Source: JASLCR01 sp036405515 (GTDB taxonomy: Bacteria; Patescibacteriota; Saccharimonadia; Saccharimonadales; Saccharimonadaceae). Taken from it: a stretch of DNA of 18,741 nucleotides. The stretch spans positions 1 through 18,741 of the forward strand of contig DASWXM010000043.1 of the NCBI GenBank assembly GCA_036405515.1. Reading direction: 5' to 3'. Positions 12,760-18,131 of the stretch are shown piece by piece; within the stretch, counting starts at the first letter, position 1, and each line of letters begins with the position of its first letter. Made by a program: the position numbers and the translations under genes. Below the pieces are notes generated by a model that was not told the origin of the DNA, made no database searches, and worked only from the letters and a program-made list of their open reading frames with translations.

Positions 12760-13419
12760 ATGTCTCACTACAAGTTTAAGAAATATCCCGGTAACTTTGG
12801 ACAAGTAGACATAGCCGGTAATGAATCATTAATGCCGAGCGATATTTATGAGTATGCAAAAGCATTCCGCAGTGTTTATACACGTTCTATGCCAATGCTC
12901 AAAAAGATAGTTGACCCGAGTTGGGCAACGCATCAGGAAATTGAACAGCTATATGGCAAGGCCCAGAGTATTGCCGTACAAATCGCTATATCAAATGAAC
13001 TTTTACTAAAAACGATTCTCTTTGCTAGCACGGGACATTTTAGCAAGGAACATAACCTCAAAAAGCTAATAGCCGCCTTAGATTCCAGATACCAAGACAT
13101 TATAAAAAAGTACATGAGAGACAATCATCTCAAAGATGGCAAATGGAATAAAGTTCTAGACATGTCTGCACAGACTTTTGTCACTGCTAGATACGGCTTT
13201 GAGGGGCAAGATTATACTCTCGACTTTAGGACTTTACAATTACTCAATGAGGCTTTAGATGACATCTACAATAACTATCTACCTGATTGGACGAACTTAA
13301 CAAAAGCAGAGAAGGAGAGTAAAGAAACCCTGAGAAAAGAGGTGGATTTAATCTTTGATAAAGATTATCAAAGAGAGCAAGCGAAACTGTTAAGACTCTT
13401 ACGCAAGGTACTTAAATAG
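12760..13419 (+). CDS. Helical protein of unknown function, possibly HEPN-like
   Basis: The 219-aa protein is almost wholly helical. The stretch AVQIAISNELLLKTILFAS, followed by KEHNLKKLIAALDSRY and TFVTARYGFEG, resembles HEPN domains (AxxELxLKALL, then xHxLxxL, then xRYxxE). The RNase motif R-x4-6-H is not obvious, with only RDNH seen, so an RNase role is doubtful. The C-terminus is a charged coiled coil. A weak AAGGAA touches the ATG and TATAAA is at 12737-12742. It lies 105 nt after the DAC-like gene and its stop is 5 nt from the convergent excalibur gene. A partner of the DAC-like protein is possible (inference). Confidence 0.45.
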   Translation: MSHYKFKKYPGNFGQVDIAGNESLMPSDIYEYAKAFRSVYTRSMPMLKKIVDPSWATHQEIEQLYGKAQSIAVQIAISNELLLKTILFASTGHFSKEHNLKKLIAALDSRYQDIIKKYMRDNHLKDGKWNKVLDMSAQTFVTARYGFEGQDYTLDFRTLQLLNEALDDIYNNYLPDWTNLTKAEKESKETLRKEVDLIFDKDYQREQAKLLRLLRKVLK

Positions 13420-13424
13420 TTAAT

Positions 13425-13778
13425 TTAGCCGTTTTCGCAAGCCACACCATCCTTGTCTCTATCTAGACCGTAGATATCTTTCCCTAGAACTTTCGCAGGT
13501 CCGGTGAAGTACTTCGGACCATTTCCACTTCCTGGCTTGCAGTCGACATCTGAAGCTATCGGCACACAGCCTGAATAATTAGAATCGCACTTAGAAGCGG
13601 TCCTCCCAACTTTCTTGGACATTTTCTTAGATACTTTCTTGGACGCCTTCTTTACTTTGCTCGACGATGCCACCTTTTTCTTAGAGGCACCTTCAGCGGT
13701 CATGGGTAATGAAGCCAATGTTCCTACTAATAGTAGAGCTAGGCCAAGCGGAGCTAGTCTAGACAGACGGTATGACAC
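13425..13778 (-). CDS. Secreted excalibur-domain protein
   Basis: A 117-aa protein with a signal-peptide-like start (SYRLSRLAPLGLALLLVG, cleavage probably near EGA), a Lys/Ser-rich linker (KKKVASSSKVKKASKK), and an excalibur domain: CDSNYSGC, DVDCKPGSG and the calcium-loop-like GLDRDKDGVACE at the end. Excalibur domains occur on secreted nucleases and surface proteins; here no nuclease domain is attached. I take the GTG at 13778 as start (GGGG about 6 nt before it); a TTG at 13799 in frame is the alternative. It overlaps the end of the DUF350 gene by 20 bp, so the two are one operon. Confidence 0.75.
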   Translation of the reverse strand: MSYRLSRLAPLGLALLLVGTLASLPMTAEGASKKKVASSSKVKKASKKVSKKMSKKVGRTASKCDSNYSGCVPIASDVDCKPGSGNGPKYFTGPAKVLGKDIYGLDRDKDGVACENG

Positions 13779-13977
13779 AGAACCCCATGACAATAGCAAA
13801 GCCTAGGATGAGAGCTGAGATAATCATGCCTACTGCTTTGTTGCCTTTTTTAATCTCTTCCCATTCGTTGATGGGAGTAAACTTGTCAAAAACCCAAAGT
13901 AGGATCGGAAGAGCCACTGCCATAGTGATAGCGCCAGTTAGCCCCCAGAAAAATGTTTGTATGTACTCAGTAATCAT
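13759..13977 (-). CDS. DUF350-family small membrane protein
   Basis: The 72-aa protein has two transmembrane helices (about 8-31 and 49-71) separated by FDKFTPINEWEEIKKGNKAVG, a loop typical of DUF350 proteins, which more often occur as longer repeats. Function of the family is not known, although it appears with membrane-stress and toxin-resistance genes. The ATG follows GAGAGGAG by 6 nt. It is co-transcribed with the excalibur gene from a promoter at 14006-14034. Confidence 0.75.
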   Translation of the reverse strand: MITEYIQTFFWGLTGAITMAVALPILLWVFDKFTPINEWEEIKKGNKAVGMIISALILGFAIVMGFCVIPSV

Positions 13978-14005
13978 CCCTAGCTCCTCTCAGGTTAATG
14001 ATTAA

Positions 14006-14034
14006 ACTATACTCCAACAGACATCGAGAGTAAA
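14006..14034 (-). promoter_or_regulatory. Promoter of the DUF350-excalibur operon
   Basis: On the - strand, TTTACT (14029-14034), a 17-bp spacer and TATAGT (14006-14011) lie just upstream of the DUF350 gene. The -35 partly overlaps the stop codon of the recombinase-tail remnant. Confidence 0.65.
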
Positions 14035-14181
14035 TTAATAGATGATTTTAAGCAGACGCACGAGTGATGGTTTACCTGTCGGTTCTGTTATCTTCATGAT
14101 GAATCCTACTGAATCATTTGGATTCTCAATGATCCAATTAAAAAGTTTGAGCAGGAAGTCATTTTGTCGATTGTCGAAGAA
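14035..14181 (-). pseudogene. Recombinase C-terminal tail remnant with degenerate att site
   Basis: A start-less frame (FFDNRQNDFLLKLFNWII, then ENPNDSV and ending LLKIIY, stop 14035-14037) is homologous to the tail at attR (17859-18001). It is blocked upstream by an in-frame TAA at 14182-14184. At the point equal to the att core, TGTCGA is kept but the core 7-mer CGACCAC has become CGATTGT, then GAAGAATT in place of GAACGAATT. The phase matches that of the recombinase frame at the left end. It marks the old right end of a related element or a duplicated end. Confidence 0.7.
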
Positions 14182-14183
14182 TT

Positions 14184-14208
14184 AAAAGAGCTCATGACGA
14201 GCTCTCTT
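14184..14208 (-). terminator. Terminator of the FAS1-DipZ-glutaredoxin operon
   Basis: On the - strand AGAGCTC and GAGCTCT pair around a short loop and are followed by TTTTAATT. It lies about 20 nt after the glutaredoxin-like stop codon. Confidence 0.75.
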
Positions 14209-14226
14209 ACATCACACAGGCTATTA

Positions 14227-14478
14227 TTAATTCAGTCCAATGATCCGCTTAATCCTAACCCGATCGAAACCTGTAACAAGTTCTTTATTTGAGCCGTTCT
14301 CGATCAACGTCAACGGTGTTCCCTGAACTACACCATTCGTTGCTTCTAGCATCTTTGTCATCGCTTCATCAGACTCATCAACGACAACATTTTCATACTT
14401 AACACCCAGTTTATCTAACCACTGCATCTCTGAGTGACATATAGCGCATGTGCTACTTGAGAATACTGTTACATTCAT
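14227..14478 (-). CDS. Glutaredoxin/thioredoxin-fold small protein
   Basis: The 83-aa protein has a CxxC active site (SSTCAICHSEMQWLDKLG, Cys11 and Cys14), the cis-proline motif VVQGTPLTLIENG, and the glycine turn VTGFDRVRI, all typical of glutaredoxin-like proteins such as NrdH-type redoxins. The active site CAIC differs from the CPYC/CVQC of classical members. The start at 14478 has AAAGGAG 8 nt upstream. It follows the DipZ-like gene by 13 nt and probably acts as a cytosolic electron carrier beside it. Confidence 0.85.
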   Translation of the reverse strand: MNVTVFSSSTCAICHSEMQWLDKLGVKYENVVVDESDEAMTKMLEATNGVVQGTPLTLIENGSNKELVTGFDRVRIKRIIGLN

Positions 14479-14491
14479 ATTATTTGCTCCT

Positions 14492-16186
14492 TTAGCTTCC
14501 AAATGTGAAGACATTCAGTTTTACACCTTTCGGTACTTTTATAGTTAGCTCCCTGTCTTTTGTCAGCGAACCGTACTTGACAACTTTGTATAGCTTGGCA
14601 GAAGAGAGGGCTATGTGTGAATTGGAAACATCATCACCAGCTGCATTCGTCTGACTAATCGGCTTTGCATTGAGACGTATGTCTAAGTACTTATTTTGAA
14701 CCTCATTACCCGTTACGAGATACACCTCTTTAGCAATAAACTTTATTGTAATCTCGGCATCCTTCTCGGCAGTAATACCTTCACCATCCACGTTCCAGTC
14801 ACCCGACAATGTCCAGTCATTTGTCCTAGTAAGTTCAACTGGCTCAAAGCTATGTACGCCTTGCAGTAAACCAGTCTTGCCCCGATAGTTGCTCGCTCTT
14901 CGAGTCCCAAGATATGTTTCAGGAGTTTGCATAGAACTAACAGGAGGTTGATTCATATCGCTTGACATTGACTCGTTAGGAACACTGCCTCCGCCTTCTT
15001 GAAGTAATGCCCTAATAGCTTGCTCCATTTCTTTATATTCACCCTCGCCACCATGATATCTTCGTACATTACCGTCTTTATCTATAAGATAGCTCCCCGG
15101 CCAATATTGGTTTCCATATGCGTTCCATGTGGCAAAGTCATTATCTAGAGCAACTGGATGTGTCAGGCCGGCAGACTTAACTGCCTTCTCGACATTAGCT
15201 GGATTCTGTTCAAATGCAAACTCAGGAGCATGAACACCAATGATCTCAAATCCGCTATCTTTATATTCTTGATACCATTGCTTCAAGTAAGGCTGTGTAC
15301 GTATGCAGTTAATGCAACTGTAGGTCCAGAAATCTATAAGGACTACCTTACCTTTATAATCAGACAGCTTCACGGGTTTGCTGTTAATCCAGTTTTTCAA
15401 CCCAACAAACTCTGGCGCTTTATATGGTGTAACGTTGAAGATGCCACTGGTTGTCTTTGTAGCGTTTGGTAAAAATTGAGACGAAAGTCCGTCGAAGTCA
15501 AAGGGCGTATGATTGGATACCCATGTCTGAAACCTCTTGTCATATCCAGTCATAATAAGCAGACCGACGATTACGAAGATGATAGCAACCGTCCTTATGA
15601 ACCATCCTTTTGGATTTGAGAGAAACTTTATTTTACGTAGGAATCTTTGCCCCAAGTAACCTATCAGTAACAGTACGAGGCTCAGTCCTAGGACATATGA
15701 AATTATATAAATCATCGCAAGGCCAAAGTTAACAGGCAAAACGGTTGCAAGAATATATGCGTACACTGGACTACAGCTCGAAAAGACAGGCCCTAGTGCA
15801 GCACCCGTAATTATCGCACTCGTTAGCTTTCCCTTCCCACCGGCCTTACCAAGAAGGCGCTGACTACGAGATTGCAAATTGAACTTAATGATAAACTCTT
15901 CGTAAAGATTTGGGAAGAATAGCGCTATTCCTAAAATTATTAGTATAATTCCACTTACAATCGTGAAGACTTGCGGTGGTACATCTATAAGCAATGTTGT
16001 TGCTTTTAGAAGTATGGTGAATACGATGAGCGAAACAGCCAAACTCGCAGCAATTATTACTGGCCGTTTTTTATCTTCAACCTTTCCACTTATCGAGCCA
16101 CCGATAATGACAGGAAGCAGAGGTAATACACAGGGTGCAAGTACTGTTATCATTCCTGCGACAAATGAACCGAGAAGTAGAAACAT
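14492..16186 (-). CDS. dipZ: DipZ-like protein: CcdA transporter plus thioredoxin-like and C-terminal domains
   Basis: The 564-aa protein begins with a CcdA/DsbD-type membrane domain (about 1-215, six helices) with cysteines in LAPCVLPLLP (Cys19) and SSCSPVYAY (Cys138), which carry electrons across the membrane. A TlpA-like thioredoxin domain follows (about 255-395) with FWTYSCINCIR (Cys291, Cys294) and WPGSYLIDKDG. The C-terminal part (about 430-564) is the beta-rich domain of mycobacterial DipZ (VYLVTG, LDIRLNAKPI, LTIKVPKG). It would deliver reducing power to extracytoplasmic disulfides. AAGGAG lies 4 nt before the ATG. It is downstream of the FAS1 gene with a hairpin in between. Confidence 0.9.
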   Translation of the reverse strand: MFLLLGSFVAGMITVLAPCVLPLLPVIIGGSISGKVEDKKRPVIIAASLAVSLIVFTILLKATTLLIDVPPQVFTIVSGIILIILGIALFFPNLYEEFIIKFNLQSRSQRLLGKAGGKGKLTSAIITGAALGPVFSSCSPVYAYILATVLPVNFGLAMIYIISYVLGLSLVLLLIGYLGQRFLRKIKFLSNPKGWFIRTVAIIFVIVGLLIMTGYDKRFQTWVSNHTPFDFDGLSSQFLPNATKTTSGIFNVTPYKAPEFVGLKNWINSKPVKLSDYKGKVVLIDFWTYSCINCIRTQPYLKQWYQEYKDSGFEIIGVHAPEFAFEQNPANVEKAVKSAGLTHPVALDNDFATWNAYGNQYWPGSYLIDKDGNVRRYHGGEGEYKEMEQAIRALLQEGGGSVPNESMSSDMNQPPVSSMQTPETYLGTRRASNYRGKTGLLQGVHSFEPVELTRTNDWTLSGDWNVDGEGITAEKDAEITIKFIAKEVYLVTGNEVQNKYLDIRLNAKPISQTNAAGDDVSNSHIALSSAKLYKVVKYGSLTKDRELTIKVPKGVKLNVFTFGS

Positions 16187-16199
16187 AATTCTCCTTGTA

Positions 16200-16228
16200 G
16201 CCAGTCCCGCATATACTACGGGACTGGC
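16200..16228 (-). promoter_or_regulatory. Intercistronic hairpin between FAS1 and DipZ genes
   Basis: A perfect 10-bp stem, GCCAGTCCCG (16200-16209) with CGGGACTGGC (16219-16228), has a 9-nt loop and no T run on the - strand. It ends just before the Shine-Dalgarno of dipZ. It is likely a stability or processing element, or a leaky attenuator, that lets the FAS1 gene be expressed more strongly than dipZ. Confidence 0.6.
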
Positions 16229-16242
16229 ATATTCTTATAGTA

Positions 16243-16872
16243 TTAGTTTTTTGGCATTAACACGCTATCAATAACGTGAGTTACACCGTTTGATGAAATG
16301 ACATCTGAAGTTTCAATCTTTGCCTGTCCACCCTTTGCATCTTGAATGTAGAGTGAACCATCCATAAGTACTGGAGTAAGCGTTTCACCTTCAACACTTT
16401 TAAGCGTCTCACCCTTCTGTGCCATGACTTTTAGATCTGCACTAGTGTATGTGCCAGCGACAACGTGGTATGTCAAAATCTTAACTAGCTGGTCTTTGTT
16501 CTCTGGCTTCAAAAGAGTATCTACAGTACCTTCAGGAAGCTTAGCAAAGGCATCATTAGTAGGACCAAATACTGTAAATGGACCTTCACTCTTGAGTGTA
16601 TCTACAAGCCCCGCCGCCTTAACTGCTGCAACAAGTGTCGTGACATTCTTTGCGTTAACTGCATTATCTACGATATCTTTAGTCTTAACCATTTTTGCAC
16701 CACCCACGGTGACACCATCAGTCGTATCCATTGACATTTGCTTTGACGAATCATCGGATGATGTCTTATCTTTGTCATTCATACCTGTGATTGCATATGT
16801 GGCACCGCCACCGACAACAAGGCCAATGACCATTGCTACTATAAATGTTGTTACTTTACTGTGAGATTCCAT
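16243..16872 (-). CDS. Membrane-anchored fasciclin (FAS1) domain protein
   Basis: The 209-aa protein has one N-terminal transmembrane helix (about 8-29), a polar Ser/Asp linker (about 30-60) and a single FAS1 domain (about 62-209) with the conserved boxes GPFTVFGPTNDAFAKLP, LVKILTYHVVAG and GVTHVIDSVLMP. FAS1 proteins act in adhesion on the cell surface. AGGAGGG lies 5 nt before the ATG. It heads a leftward operon with dipZ and the glutaredoxin-like gene, divergent from the MarR gene. Confidence 0.92.
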   Translation of the reverse strand: MESHSKVTTFIVAMVIGLVVGGGATYAITGMNDKDKTSSDDSSKQMSMDTTDGVTVGGAKMVKTKDIVDNAVNAKNVTTLVAAVKAAGLVDTLKSEGPFTVFGPTNDAFAKLPEGTVDTLLKPENKDQLVKILTYHVVAGTYTSADLKVMAQKGETLKSVEGETLTPVLMDGSLYIQDAKGGQAKIETSDVISSNGVTHVIDSVLMPKN

Positions 16873-16907
16873 AATCCCTCCTTATTACGTTTTATTGCCA
16901 AGTCTGC

Positions 16908-16951
16908 AATATACTTAACTTTACAAACTTAACTATTTGATATAGTATTAT
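16908..16951. promoter_or_regulatory. Divergent control region of marR and FAS1 operon
   Basis: ACTTAACT occurs twice (16913-16920 and 16927-16934) with a 14-bp period, and TTAACTT...AAACTTAA between 16916 and 16933 is partly palindromic. TATTAT at 16946-16951 ends 7 nt before the marR ATG. The repeats lie where a MarR dimer would shut both directions. Confidence 0.45.
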
Positions 16952-16958
16952 ATATGTA

Positions 16959-17435
16959 ATGCAGCCGTCAAGTAATTTTTCTAAAAAAGATATATCCCAG
17001 ATTACGACCTATCAATCTGGTATTGCTCAAGCGTCTGCTCATCGTGTCATTAATCGTGTTGTGACTGATTTTCTTCTCCAATATGGACTTACTTCTATGC
17101 AATGGTTTGTCATTGGTACAATCTACGACTCTGGAGATAACGGTCTTCGGCTCTCTGACCTCATGCGAAAAGTTAACACGACACTTCCCTATATTACAAA
17201 CACAGTTTCTCTACTTGAAAGCAAGGGTATCATTAAAAAGATAAGTCATACTGGGGATAGTAGAATAAAGCTCGTGTCAGTAGCCGAGAATTATAAGAAA
17301 ACCGTGGAAGAGATTGAAGAAGGCCTAAGGGACCATCTGAGGGATACGCTCTACAGGAGTGATGGCATCAGTAGAGAGGAATTAAACAACTATATTGCCG
17401 TTCTCTACAAGATCGTTGGAAACAGCATCGTCTAA
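16959..17435 (+). CDS. MarR-family transcriptional regulator
   Basis: The 158-aa protein has a MarR winged helix: helical N-terminus (QASAHRVINRVVTDFLLQYG), LRLSDLMRKVNTTLPYITNTV as the HTH, LLESKGIIKKI, and the wing SHTGDSRIKLVSV with the conserved Asp-Ser-Arg. C-terminal helices give the dimer face. There is no Shine-Dalgarno, and a -10 box ends 7 nt before the ATG. It is divergent from the FAS1-dipZ operon, which it probably controls, perhaps in response to a redox or small-molecule signal (inference). Confidence 0.9.
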   Translation: MQPSSNFSKKDISQITTYQSGIAQASAHRVINRVVTDFLLQYGLTSMQWFVIGTIYDSGDNGLRLSDLMRKVNTTLPYITNTVSLLESKGIIKKISHTGDSRIKLVSVAENYKKTVEEIEEGLRDHLRDTLYRSDGISREELNNYIAVLYKIVGNSIV

Positions 17436-17821
17436 AAGGCTGGCAACAAAACCGCAAGAATAGTTAGAGTAGCCGAAACCACGAAAGCTTGCAAGTTCAT
17501 CCGTAGAGACTTCTTCTTATCAGCCTTTAAAGCTTCCTGATCATCTACATCCGTAGAACTAGTACTATGCTCTCCTGCATTCTGTTTTCCGCTTGTTCCG
17601 TATGCCACACAGAACCTATTCTTAACCTGTAAATAGCCTATTGATGCAATATATAGAGGCACAAAGAGAACCAAACGAAATGCGCCAGAAACATGCGCTA
17701 ACAGTAATAAAACGAATATAACCAAGGTGAGTACAACACCAAACCACATAGCTTTTCTTCGATAGGCTATCTCAGCCCTGTTGATATTGCATACTCCCGG
17801 TATATATTCTTGTTCTGGCAT
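17432..17821 (-). CDS. Small membrane protein, cargo gene near the right end
   Basis: The 129-aa protein has an N-terminal EYIPGVCNINRAEIAYRRKA, two transmembrane helices (about 25-45 and 47-63), a polar stretch (about 68-108, Ser/Asp/Lys rich) and a C-terminal helix (about 109-128). I recognise no named family, although the start with a Cys-Asn-Ile-Asn motif seems conserved in type. TAATAT ends 6 nt before the ATG with TTGTAT as a possible -35, so it may be leaderless. It is convergent with marR, with a 4-bp overlap of stops. Confidence 0.65.
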   Translation of the reverse strand: MPEQEYIPGVCNINRAEIAYRRKAMWFGVVLTLVIFVLLLLAHVSGAFRLVLFVPLYIASIGYLQVKNRFCVAYGTSGKQNAGEHSTSSTDVDDQEALKADKKKSLRMNLQAFVVSATLTILAVLLPAF

Positions 17822-17858
17822 ATACGTATATTAACAAGGTTAAGTGTTTCTATACAAG

Positions 17859-18001
17859 CTAATAAATAATCGTTCGACCGAGTTGATTAGCCACACTGAC
17901 TTTTACTGGTGATTTTATTTTATTGATTAATTCCACTGACCGCGAAGGCTCTTGGATGATCCATTGAATAAGTTTGAGTAGGAAGTCATCCTGTCGACCA
18001 C
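17859..18001 (-). pseudogene. Orphan recombinase C-terminal tail at attR
   Basis: This frame (GRQDDFLLKLIQWIIQEP, then SRSVELINKIKSPV and ending in GRTIIY) is in the phase that the recombinase would have after joining of the element ends: Arg545 of the recombinase corresponds to the codon at 17994-17996, and 44 codons follow up to the stop. Bases from 18002 upward give an ATG at 18074 (71-aa composite frame, starting MPRKGDLQIKKKPNKG) but that part is the antisense of the tRNA terminator region, so the composite is probably not a gene in itself. A second tail remnant at 14035-14181 is homologous. Confidence 0.65.
17995..18001. other. attR core
   Basis: CGACCAC is identical to the attL core at 6660-6666. 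To its left is element sequence, to its right ACGAATT and the terminator-like hairpin shared with the left end. Confidence 0.65.
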
Positions 18002-18021
18002 GAACGAATTTTATCGTTTTC

Positions 18022-18047
18022 GAGGAACCCTTATTGGGTTTCTTTTT
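18022..18047 (+). terminator. Displaced native terminator of tRNA-Pro
   Basis: AGGAACCC (18023-18030) pairs with GGGTTTCT (18036-18043, one G-T pair) and is followed by T residues. No + strand gene ends just before it now. After excision it would lie about 22 nt downstream of tRNA-Pro, so it is read as the original terminator. Confidence 0.65.
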
Positions 18048-18119
18048 AATCTGCAAATCTCCTTTTCTTGGCATAATCTTTATTTACATAGTGGTCAAAG
18101 TCACGCATTGCTCATGTAG

Positions 18120-18125
18120 TAAAAT
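18120..18125 (+). promoter_or_regulatory. -10 box for the gene at 18132
   Basis: TAAAAT ends 6 nt before the ATG; no Shine-Dalgarno is seen, so the message would be leaderless. The -35 is unclear. Confidence 0.4.
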
Positions 18126-18131
18126 GAAGTC

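Larger units (their letters stand above)
6660..18001. mobile_element. Integrative element inserted at the 3' end of tRNA-Pro
   Basis: The proposed element of about 11.3 kb runs from the tRNA-Pro 3' end (attL core CGACCAC at 6660-6666) to an identical 7-mer at 17995-18001 (attR). Downstream of both cores lie related sequences: a conserved ACGAATT, then CGTTTTC, then a hairpin with GAACCC and GGGTT followed by T residues (6687-6710 and 18022-18047). The right copy is best read as the native tRNA terminator and the left copy as the element's replacement. A serine recombinase lies at the left end and an in-frame orphan recombinase tail at the right end. No relaxase, capsid or conjugation gene is visible, so the means of transfer is unknown. 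A degenerate third end at 14035-14181 suggests an accreted second unit. Confidence 0.75.

Noticed and set aside
12760..13419. An active HEPN ribonuclease
   Set aside because: The R-x4-6-H active-site motif could not be found, only RDNH; only the general helical pattern is similar.
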